A DNA stretch of 64,000 bases from CAVVST01 sp963750995 (GTDB taxonomy: Bacteria > Acidobacteriota > Vicinamibacteria > Vicinamibacterales > UBA2999), in the NCBI GenBank assembly GCA_963750995.1, contig CAVVST010000005.1:1-64000 (forward strand), in the 5' to 3' direction. Shown here piece by piece: positions 1 to 7,005 of the stretch; the first letter of the stretch is position 1, and every line of letters begins with the position of its first letter. The notes beneath the pieces were generated by a model. The model was given only the letters and a program-made list of their open reading frames with translations, was not told the DNA's origin and did not search any database. The translations under genes were made by a program, and so were the position numbers.

Positions 1-712
1 CACGTGCCGCTGAAGGTGACGGTGGAGGAAGGTATTCAGGCGGGCATCACCAGCATCGAACACCTCTCGGAAGACGGAAAGGTGTGGAAGGCGTGTTCGG
101 GCGGGGCGCAATACCGACCGGAGCTCTGTCGGCCGTTTTTCGAGATGTTGGCGCGCCGGGGCGTGTGGCAGACACCGACCCTTGTCACGCTCTTTGAACT
201 CGCCGTCGTTGGCACGCCTGCGTCGGCTGTGAACCCCGATCATCTGGCGTACGCCAGCAGACGGATGCGTGCCATGTGGGCCGGCAACCAGAGCTTCTTT
301 ATCAAGAGACCAGACATCATCGAGATCTTGAAGCGCCTGGCCGATGTGGCGAGGGTGGTGACGCGCGACATGGCTTCAGCCGGCGTCGGCATTCTCGCTG
401 GCTGCGACGCCCCTGATCGCGGGATTCTGCGTCCATGACGAGCTCGTGGCGATGGTGCAGGGTGGGATGCCCCCTCTGGCTGCCATACAGACGGCCACCA
501 TCAACCCGGCGCGGTATTTCCGTCTGGAGCAAACCGCAGGTACCGTCGAGCCGGGCCGACGGGCCGATCTCGCACTCCTCGACGGCAATCCTCTCACCGA
601 CATCGCGAACGTGCGACGGGTCCATGCGGTGGTCGTCGCCGGCCGGCTACTGGAAAGACGGGAACTGGACGATGTGTTGGCCCAGGTCAAGCGAGCGGCA
701 GCACAGCGCTGA
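1..712 (+). CDS. amidohydrolase, 5'-truncated and frameshifted
   Basis: This is the C-terminal part of a metal-dependent amidohydrolase (imidazolonepropionase-like branch) that begins upstream of the window. The first frame carries a segment with SIEHLSEDGKVW and ILAGCDA, typical of the last metal-binding Asp strand. The continuation, GFCVHDELVAMVQGG then ATINPARYF and GTVEPGRRADLALLDGNPL, lies in the next frame. The two join perfectly if one C of the CCCC run at 410-413 is removed, giving CDALIAGFCVHDEL. The final GxRADLALLDGNPL block is the usual composite beta-sandwich domain of the family. Substrate is not predictable. I judge a sequencing insertion more likely than a true pseudogene, because both halves keep family consensus. 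Confidence 0.75.
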
Positions 713-928
713 CCGGCGACCGATCGACAAATGGCGCGTCGCGCTCAGGGAGATCACAAAACTGAATCTGGACTCGGAGGCGACGACGAAAAAGAACGAC
801 TGACCATGTCATCTCTTGTTTGAGTACGCAGGAGAGGGTTTGTTGCCACTGACATCCGGCGCGAGCTCGAACTCCGCCTGTCGAACGCCGAGCACGTGTG
901 CTCGCGTCGGTCGCACTCAATTCCCGGG

Positions 929-1192
929 TCACCGGAACACGCCCGGGAAGCGAAATACCGCCGTCACGAGTCCAACGACGTAAAGGATACAGAAGGCCGC
1001 GAAGACAATCGCCGCAACCGCGCTTCGTCCGACTCCAGTCACGGCGTCCATACGCCTCCGATATCGGCGACTTCGGCCGAGACGCGCCCGACAGCGAACG
1101 CGAAGGCGGTCAGCTCGGTCTCGGTCAGGCGCGAGCGACGGCAATTGCTTGAGCCGCTCGAAGATTGGATCGTGCGTCTCGTGGCGCGTCAT
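929..1192 (-). CDS. small single-pass membrane protein, putative anti-sigma partner
   Basis: The product has 87 residues. It starts MTRHETHDPIFERLKQLPSL, followed by an Arg-rich segment, then one hydrophobic helix at about residues 57-78 (AVAAIVFAAFCILYVVGLV). It overlaps the stop codon of the upstream ECF sigma gene by 4 bp (ATGA), so translation is probably coupled. The position directly after an ECF sigma factor plus a single membrane span suggests an anti-sigma or sigma-anchoring role. There is no zinc-binding HxxxCxxC anti-sigma motif, so this is inference from context only. Confidence 0.6.
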   Translation of the reverse strand: MTRHETHDPIFERLKQLPSLAPDRDRADRLRVRCRARLGRSRRYRRRMDAVTGVGRSAVAAIVFAAFCILYVVGLVTAVFRFPGVFR

Positions 1193-1776
1193 GTCGTCCT
1201 CTCGTTCAACGACGTCAGGCCGGTCACGTTCGCGCTGGCAAGCCGGCGCGCGAAGATCGCGCGGGCACGGCTCAGTCGCTGGCGCATGGCCTCGGGCGTC
1301 ACACCGCAGATCTCAGCAGCTTCCGCGTGTCGCAGGCCCTCGACGGATACGAGCAGTAACGCTTCGCGGTACGCGAGGGGAAGCGAGGCGAGCACCGTCG
1401 CGACTCGCCGGTGAGCCTCCTGCATTTCAACCTCTTGAAGCGGAGATGGCTCGGGCCGGCCGTAGGGCCACAGGCCGATGAGAGAGGCCGCGTGCGAATC
1501 CTCCAGCAGCCGCGAACGGCAATAGCTTGCGTGGAGGTGACGGGCGACGGTAAAGAGCCATGCGCCCAGCCGCGTGTCGGGTTGAAGTCGCCGTGCGTGG
1601 ACGACCAGCCGCAACCAAGTCTCTTCGAGAAGATCCTCAGCAACATCGCGACGGTTCGAGAGCCGTGCCAGGAAGTTGTAGAGACGATCGTTGAAGGCAG
1701 CGTGGACGACATCGAACGCGTCAGGATCGCCGGCCCGCAGGCGTTCGACGAGCTGGAGCTCGAAGTCGCGATCCAT
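1189..1776 (-). CDS. ECF-type sigma-70 family RNA polymerase sigma factor
   Basis: The product has 195 residues, normal for the ECF family. Region 2 (about residues 10-75) contains the DPDAFDVVHAAFNDRLYNFLARL helices and the DVAEDLLEETWLRL -10 recognition helix. Region 4 (about 120-180) has the AYREALLLVSVEGLRHAEAAEICGVTPEAMRQRLSRAR helix-turn-helix for -35 binding. It should direct core RNA polymerase to a small stress or envelope regulon. It is followed with a 4-bp overlap by a small membrane protein that may control it. A perfect inverted repeat lies 27-47 bp upstream of its start, between it and a divergent membrane-protein gene, and may be part of its control region. The target regulon cannot be named. 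Confidence 0.93.
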   Translation of the reverse strand: MDRDFELQLVERLRAGDPDAFDVVHAAFNDRLYNFLARLSNRRDVAEDLLEETWLRLVVHARRLQPDTRLGAWLFTVARHLHASYCRSRLLEDSHAASLIGLWPYGRPEPSPLQEVEMQEAHRRVATVLASLPLAYREALLLVSVEGLRHAEAAEICGVTPEAMRQRLSRARAIFARRLASANVTGLTSLNERTT

Positions 1777-1802
1777 CCGAGGTACTAACGCGGAGGTGAC
1801 CG

Positions 1803-1823
1803 AAACGTGACGTGGTCACGTTT
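1803..1823. promoter_or_regulatory. perfect 9-bp inverted repeat, candidate operator
   Basis: Arms AAACGTGAC and GTCACGTTT are separated by 3 bp (GTG) in the 90-bp region between the divergent ECF sigma gene and a small membrane-protein gene. The dyad is perfect. It lacks a U-tract, so it is not a terminator. It could be a repressor or activator operator controlling one or both genes; no binding protein can be assigned. Confidence 0.45.
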
Positions 1824-1873
1824 GCAAGCTGTCGAGCGTTATACCAGATCGCGGACGCATTCAGGAGGTGTCG

Positions 1874-2209
1874 ATGATTCGTGCACTGTCGCAGGCTAGT
1901 CTTGTGGCCCTCGCAAGCATATTCATGGGGGTCGTGCCGCTGGCGATGAGCATCGTCTACGTGATCTGGCCGAGCGAGCAACGCCTGGCCCTGATGCGTC
2001 CCTTATCACTGGCCACGATTTTCGCGGCGATCAGTGGCTCACTTCTCGGCGTGGTCAATGTGCTGGTGCTCATCAGGAGCCAGGCACCGGCGTTCCCACA
2101 ATCAGCGTGGATCGGCTTCGCCGAGGCACTGATTCCCGTCGTCTCCGGGTTCGGGTGCCTGACGATCGCCTGGCTCTGTGTGGCCGTCGGCCTGTGGCGA
2201 CGGCCATGA
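1874..2209 (+). CDS. small hydrophobic membrane protein, unknown
   Basis: The product has 111 residues from the ATG at 1874. AGGAGG at 1863-1868 lies 5 bp before this ATG. A GTG at 1868 is in frame but overlaps the ribosome-binding site, so ATG is preferred. Three hydrophobic segments are visible: about residues 7-30 (SLVALASIFMGVVPLAMSIV), 43-66 and 86-107, ending with basic WRRP. This suggests a three-helix inner-membrane protein. I do not recognise a family. It is divergent from the ECF sigma gene across a perfect operator-like palindrome, so co-regulation is plausible. Confidence 0.6.
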   Translation: MIRALSQASLVALASIFMGVVPLAMSIVYVIWPSEQRLALMRPLSLATIFAAISGSLLGVVNVLVLIRSQAPAFPQSAWIGFAEALIPVVSGFGCLTIAWLCVAVGLWRRP

Positions 2210-2279
2210 GCGTGGTCAGCCTTGGCCGCGCGGGCATGTCCGCGCGCCCAGGCGTATGATGCCGGCAGGATTTCCAGAC

Positions 2280-2825
2280 ATGTCCAAAGATCTGATCGAA
2301 TCTATTACCGCGGAATACCGTCGCTATAAACAGCTCGGCGAAGGCGCATTCGCGCAGCTCACCAACGTGGAGCTATCCCAGGCCGCATCTGCGGACGACA
2401 ACTCCGTGGCGGCAATCGTGTGGCACCTGGCAGGCAATCTCAAGTCTCGATTTACCGACTTCCAGACGTCTGACGGGGAAAAACCGTGGCGCAATCGAGA
2501 TGAGGAATTCGCGGAGAGAGTCGTGACCCGCCAGCAACTGCTGGAAAAGTGGGAGGACGGGTGGCAGGCGCTGTTCAATGCGCTCGATGGTCTGACCGAC
2601 GATGATCTTCATAATGTCGTGACCATCCGCCAACAACCGCTCGCGGTTCATCAGGCGCTTCATCGGTCATTGGCGCATACGAGCTACCACGTCGGGCAGA
2701 TCGTCTTTGTCGCGAAGGTCTTTCGCGGCTCCGCCTGGCGAAGTCTTTCGATTCCGAAGGGCGCTTCGAGTGCCTTCATGCAACGAGGGGATCCGATCCA
2801 GAAGAGCGCGACTCAGACACGCTAG
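2280..2825 (+). CDS. DinB-superfamily protein (DUF1572-like)
   Basis: The product has 181 residues from ATG 2280 (MSKDLIESITAEYRRYKQ), with CAGGA about 9 bp upstream. Longer in-frame extensions exist but have no family similarity. It shows the DinB four-helix layout. The metal-ligand-type His residues are in SVAAIVWHLAGNLKSRF (about residue 50), HQALHRSLAHTSYHVGQIV (about 130-150), matching the three-His pattern of DinB/YfiT metalloproteins. Such proteins are putative metal-dependent thiol-using or damage-responsive enzymes; the substrate is unknown. It stands alone between unrelated genes. Confidence 0.85.
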   Translation: MSKDLIESITAEYRRYKQLGEGAFAQLTNVELSQAASADDNSVAAIVWHLAGNLKSRFTDFQTSDGEKPWRNRDEEFAERVVTRQQLLEKWEDGWQALFNALDGLTDDDLHNVVTIRQQPLAVHQALHRSLAHTSYHVGQIVFVAKVFRGSAWRSLSIPKGASSAFMQRGDPIQKSATQTR

Positions 2826-2884
2826 AAGCCCTCCGAAACAAGGGAAACAAGGTTAGCCTCTCCGTTGTCGGCCCGCAATTGTCC

Positions 2885-2913
2885 TTGACCTGTCGAGGCG
2901 CCGGGCCAATACT
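2885..2913 (+). promoter_or_regulatory. putative sigma-70 promoter of the poly-Asp lipoprotein
   Basis: TTGACC at 2885-2890 and AATACT at 2908-2913 are separated by 17 bp and lie 43 bp upstream of the GTG start at 2957. The -35 box matches 5 of 6 and the -10 box 4 of 6 of the consensus. No experimental support. Confidence 0.4.
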
Positions 2914-2956
2914 CACCTATTCTTCAGATCAACAGTAGCTGTTCGAGGAGGTTCAG

Positions 2957-3814
2957 GTGAGGCCTATCCGTCTGCGTATCCTGATGGGAATCCTGATGGT
3001 GTCGTGTGCGGCTGCGGGATGCGGCGGCGACGACCCCTCGCCGACCCCGACGTCTCCCACGCCCGCACCCGCGCCGGCTCCCGCGCCAGCGCCGGCACCC
3101 GCGCCGGCTCCAGCGCCAACGCCTCCGCCGCCGCCACCGGCGCCGGCGACGCTGGACTCGGTCACGATCTCCGCCGGCACGGTCGTCGGCCAGGCGCAGC
3201 CGACGGGGACGGTGACGTTGACCGCTGCGGCACCGGCCGGCGGTGCGTCAGTACGACTTGAAAGCAGCAACACCGATGCGGCCCGGGTACCCTCCACCGT
3301 GACCGTGGCGGCGGGATCCACCACCGCAACGTTCACCGTCAATACCTCGACCGTCGAAGGCAAGCGGAACATCACGATCACCGCTACCTACGCCGACCTC
3401 GCGAGAACGGCCACGCTGGAGGTGACGCTGCCGCGCCCGCGCGCTTCGTTTACCGTCATCTCGCCAACGCTGGGATCAGACCGATGCCGGATGATCGAGG
3501 AAGGCCTCGCGCTCGACTGCCGGCTCGACGGCAGCGCCTCGGACGGCCGCATCGTCAGGTGGCAATGGGCGCTGGAGGTGCAGGAACGCATCACCGCGGA
3601 CAAGACGGAGCCGGCGTTCAACGAAATCGACGTCGACTGCGACTTCGTCAAGGGCCGGTCAGGCGACACCGATACCAGCGGCAGGTATACGAGCATGAGC
3701 ATCAGGCTCGAAGTCACTGACAAAGACGGCGATCAGAGCACCACGTCCCGCAACGTCAGGCTGTACTTCGACGAAGTGTGCGAGGACGACGACGACGACG
3801 ACGACGACGATTAA
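2957..3814 (+). CDS. lipoprotein with Pro-Ala linker, Ig-like region and poly-Asp tail
   Basis: The product has 285 residues from a GTG start with GAGGAGG 5 bp upstream. A signal peptide ends in a lipobox-like AAAGC at about residue 22. A low-complexity (PA)n then PPPPP linker follows at about residues 30-62, then two beta-rich domains resembling bacterial Ig-like repeats (TLDSVTISAGTVVGQAQPTG and SFTVISPTLGSDRCRM). The end, FDEVCE, is followed by nine Asp encoded by a GAC run. Four Cys in the second domain could form disulfides. It is probably a surface or outer-membrane lipoprotein; a Ca-binding tail is possible but unproven. The GAC run ends in a tandem duplication that also duplicates the stop codon. 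Confidence 0.75.
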   Translation: MRPIRLRILMGILMVSCAAAGCGGDDPSPTPTSPTPAPAPAPAPAPAPAPAPAPTPPPPPPAPATLDSVTISAGTVVGQAQPTGTVTLTAAAPAGGASVRLESSNTDAARVPSTVTVAAGSTTATFTVNTSTVEGKRNITITATYADLARTATLEVTLPRPRASFTVISPTLGSDRCRMIEEGLALDCRLDGSASDGRIVRWQWALEVQERITADKTEPAFNEIDVDCDFVKGRSGDTDTSGRYTSMSIRLEVTDKDGDQSTTSRNVRLYFDEVCEDDDDDDDDD

Positions 3815-3831
3815 TCGACGACGACGATTAA
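3801..3831. repeat. GAC microsatellite end with tandem duplication of the stop region
   Basis: ACGACGACGATTAA occurs at 3801-3814 and again at 3818-3831. The first copy carries the real TAA stop of the lipoprotein gene; the second gives a second TAA just downstream. It looks like replication slippage at the GAC repeat. Confidence 0.7.
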
Positions 3832-3840
3832 CATAGAGCG

Positions 3841-4716
3841 GTGTCGTCCGGAATTCTCGTCTCCATAGTCTTCGCCGCATGCGCGGCGGGCGCTGCCTGC
3901 ACATCGAACAGCACGCCCGCCGCCGCCACTCCCGCCTCTCAGGACGTCGTCGCTGCCGATGCAGCGTGGACGGCCGCGCTCGCGAGACGCGAGGGGTCAG
4001 CCGCCTCCGCGCTCGACGCCGAGTTCGAGTGGACCAACAGCCAGGGACGCACCTACCCGCGCGGCGAGACGCTCCAGCACCTGCCGGCGCTCGCCGCCGA
4101 TCTTGGCGGCGAGACGAACGTCCAGCACTACGGCTACGGCCACATCCATGTCGTGACCAGCGCCCGCGAGGGCGCGCGCATGATGCGCGTCTGGGCGCTG
4201 CGGCCAGGGGGTTGGCGTGCGCTTGGCGCCATCAGCACGACGCTGGTGACGGGAACAACGCCGTTCGCCGCGACCGGTGGCGCCGGCGGCAACTGCGACA
4301 ATCCGTGCCGGACGATGCCGTTCACCCCGGCGTCGGAGAATGCGAGGCAGATCGCTGAGATCTTCATGCGGCTGAAGATGGACGAATGGCGCCCGGATCC
4401 GGCCGACTGGGCGCCGTATGTCCTCGATGACGTGTACTACGTCACGGAGACCGCGCAGCTGAGCAAAGCGGATCGCGTGAAGCGGCTCGCCACGCTGAAG
4501 GAAACGGGCGCGCCCAGCGTCCCAGGCGACCCGGTCGTCTCGATGCGCATCCACGACCTTGGCGATTCAGCCGTGATGATTGCCCGCCACACGCCGTATC
4601 GCGGCGGCGACCCGTATTACAGCCTGCGGGTGTGGGCGTTCCGCGACGGGCGATGGCAACTCGCCAACACGCAGCAAACCATCATCCGGTCAACGCCGGG
4701 GGGGCCGGCGTCGTAA
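3841..4716 (+). CDS. putative lipoprotein with two NTF2-like (SnoaL/DUF4440-type) domains
   Basis: The product has 291 residues from the GTG at 3841. The N-terminal signal has Cys residues near 14-20 (FAACAAGAAC), consistent with lipidation. Domain 1 is at about 38-135 (DVVAADAAWTAALARREGSAASALDAEFEW, the DUF4440 opening). Domain 2 is at about 160-285 (ENARQIAEIFMRLKMDEWRPDPADW to YYSLRVWAFRDGRWQLAN). Each has the helix-plus-beta-cone order and ends in the RDGRWQL-type strand. No catalytic residues can be assigned. It lies 49 bp upstream of the first DUF5916 gene on the same strand and may be co-transcribed with it. Confidence 0.7.
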   Translation: MSSGILVSIVFAACAAGAACTSNSTPAAATPASQDVVAADAAWTAALARREGSAASALDAEFEWTNSQGRTYPRGETLQHLPALAADLGGETNVQHYGYGHIHVVTSAREGARMMRVWALRPGGWRALGAISTTLVTGTTPFAATGGAGGNCDNPCRTMPFTPASENARQIAEIFMRLKMDEWRPDPADWAPYVLDDVYYVTETAQLSKADRVKRLATLKETGAPSVPGDPVVSMRIHDLGDSAVMIARHTPYRGGDPYYSLRVWAFRDGRWQLANTQQTIIRSTPGGPAS

Positions 4717-4765
4717 ATGCTCTAAGTACCGGGCGGACCGTCCGGATTCCCGGAAGCTCCTACAT

Positions 4766-6979
4766 ATGTGTACGGTTCGTCCCGCGGTTATCGCCCTGTT
4801 TCCGCTCTGTGCCACGCTCGCGAGCGCGGGTTTCGCGTCGGCGCAGCAGCCGGCGACCGAGAACAACGGCCGGCGGACCATGGTGGCGATGCGCTTGCTC
4901 GACAGCGAATCGGTATCCATGGACGGGCAGCTCGATGAAGCCGCGTGGCAACGGGCGACGCCCGCCGCCGACTTCGTCCAGATCGATCCGTCGAATGGCG
5001 CGCGGCCGACCGAACCCACCGAAGTGCGGATCGTCTTCGACAGCAACGCCATTTACATCGGCGTGACCTGTTTCGACTCGGATCCCGATGGCTGGCTGGG
5101 GTTCCAGCGCCGCAGGGACGAGTTCATCGGCTCCGACGATCGCTTCATGTGGACGATCGACACCTTCCTCGACGCGCGGTCTGGTTATTTCTTCGAAACC
5201 AACCCGTCGGGGCTGATGGCCGATTCGATTTTCGGCATCAACGGCGACAACCGGCAATGGGACGGTATCTGGGATCTCCGCACCAACCGGACCGAGATCG
5301 GCTGGACGATCGAGGTGGAGATCCCGTTCCGCACGCTGAACTTCGATCCGAACAGCGACACCTGGGGGATCAATTTTCAGCGCACCGTGCGGCGCAAGAA
5401 CGAGGAGACCATCTGGACGGGATGGGCGCGCAACCAGGGGTTGCGGCGCATGACGAACGCCGGACACGTCACCGGCATCACCAACGTGACACAGGGCCGC
5501 GGGCTCGACATCAGGCCGTACGGTCTCTATATATCCGAGGCGTCGCCCGGCCGCGGCAGCCAATCGATGGCCGGCGACGCCAAGGCCGGAATCGATCTCT
5601 TCTACAACCCGACGCCGTTCCTCCGCGCGAACTTCACCGTCAACACCGACTTTGCCCAGACGGAAGTCGATCAGCGCCAGGTGAACCTCACCCGCTACTC
5701 GCTGTTCTTTCCCGAACGACGCCAGTTCTTTCTCGATGGCGCGCCGTTCTTCGACTTCGGCAGTCCCGTAGAAGCGGATCTACGCGTCAACCCGTTCTTC
5801 AGCCGCAGGATCGGCCTGACCAGCGCGGGCGCTCCGCAGACGATCGACTTCGGCACCAAGGTCACAGGCCAGCTTGGCGCGCAGGACATCGGGCTGCTGC
5901 ACGTACGAACCGGAGAAGACACCGGCTCCGCGAGCGAGGATTTCACGGTGGCGCGCGTCAAACGCCGGCTGCTGCGACAGTCCTATGTGGGCGCCGTGTA
6001 TACGCGCAGGGACCCCCGCGTTGCCGACGGCGAGACACGGCAGACCGGCGGTCTCGATGCGACGTTTGCGACCTCGAGCTTCCTCGGATCGTACAACCTG
6101 GAGAGCACCGCGTGGCTGCTCCACGCCGCCCAACCCGGGGTGTCGAGCGGGAATTCAGCATTCGGCGGCGCGGTGAATTATCCGAACGATCGGTGGAACG
6201 CGCGGTTCGACGCGACCGAGGTGCAGGAGAACTTCGATCCGGGCGTCGGGTTCGTGACCCGCCGCAACTATCGACAGTACATTCCCACCGCCACGTTTGC
6301 GCCGCGGCCGGCCGACACCCGCCTCGTCCGGCAATACACGTTCAAGTCCACCCTGGATGTGCAGACGGATCTCCACAACGACCTGTTCTCGCGCACCCTC
6401 GAGACGACGCTCCTCCAGGTCAATTTTCAGTCGCAGGAGAATTTTGCGATCAACGCCATCCGGTCGTACGAGCGCCTCGACGCGCCCTTTGCCATCAGCC
6501 CCGGCATCACGCTGCCGCTCGGCGCGGAATACAGCTTCACGCGCTTCCGGGTGAACGGACAGACGGCGAACCGCCGCGTGCTCGCGGTCAACGCGCGGTT
6601 CGAAACCGGCGGGTTCTATTCAGGCCACCGAACCGAACGCGTGCTGAACCTGACCGTCCGGCTGCGGCCAGGCTTCATCATCTACACGACCGGCGAATGG
6701 AACAGCGTCGATCTGCCCGAGGGGGACTTCACCACGCGCCTCTACCGGATTGTCGGCGAAACGCAGTTCACGCCGTTCATCGCGCTGGTCAACAACATCC
6801 AGTACGACACGCAGAGCGCGGTTGTCGGCTGGCAGTCGCGCTTCCGCTGGATTGTCTCGCCCGGCAACGACCTCTATGTCGTCTACACCCACAACTGGCT
6901 GGACGAGCCGCTGTTCGACCGCTTCTCGACGCTCGACAAGCGTTTCGCGTCTAAGATCCTCTACACCTATCGCTTCTGA
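4766..6979 (+). CDS. DUF5916 outer-membrane protein with CBM9-like N-domain, copy 1
   Basis: The product has 737 residues from ATG 4766 (MCTVRPAVIALF), chosen because a signal peptide ending in ASAQQ follows; the upstream extension is not secretory. Residues about 40-240 form a carbohydrate-family-9-like binding domain (SVSMDGQLDEAAWQRATPAADF, EVRIVFDSNAIYIGV). The DUF5916 region follows (DFAQTEVDQRQVNLTRYSLF, FPERRQFFLDGAPFF) and is beta-rich to the end, KILYTYRF, a terminal Phe typical of outer-membrane barrels. It is probably an outer-membrane binding or transport protein of unknown ligand. It is the first of three tandem paralogues, 26 bp before the next. Confidence 0.88.
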   Translation: MCTVRPAVIALFPLCATLASAGFASAQQPATENNGRRTMVAMRLLDSESVSMDGQLDEAAWQRATPAADFVQIDPSNGARPTEPTEVRIVFDSNAIYIGVTCFDSDPDGWLGFQRRRDEFIGSDDRFMWTIDTFLDARSGYFFETNPSGLMADSIFGINGDNRQWDGIWDLRTNRTEIGWTIEVEIPFRTLNFDPNSDTWGINFQRTVRRKNEETIWTGWARNQGLRRMTNAGHVTGITNVTQGRGLDIRPYGLYISEASPGRGSQSMAGDAKAGIDLFYNPTPFLRANFTVNTDFAQTEVDQRQVNLTRYSLFFPERRQFFLDGAPFFDFGSPVEADLRVNPFFSRRIGLTSAGAPQTIDFGTKVTGQLGAQDIGLLHVRTGEDTGSASEDFTVARVKRRLLRQSYVGAVYTRRDPRVADGETRQTGGLDATFATSSFLGSYNLESTAWLLHAAQPGVSSGNSAFGGAVNYPNDRWNARFDATEVQENFDPGVGFVTRRNYRQYIPTATFAPRPADTRLVRQYTFKSTLDVQTDLHNDLFSRTLETTLLQVNFQSQENFAINAIRSYERLDAPFAISPGITLPLGAEYSFTRFRVNGQTANRRVLAVNARFETGGFYSGHRTERVLNLTVRLRPGFIIYTTGEWNSVDLPEGDFTTRLYRIVGETQFTPFIALVNNIQYDTQSAVVGWQSRFRWIVSPGNDLYVVYTHNWLDEPLFDRFSTLDKRFASKILYTYRF

Positions 6980-7005
6980 ACGTCAGCACGCCGGACCCAT
7001 CCCCT

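Noticed and set aside
4945..6954. 669-residue frame inside DUF5916 copy 1
   Set aside because: Arg-rich shadow frame of a well-conserved gene.
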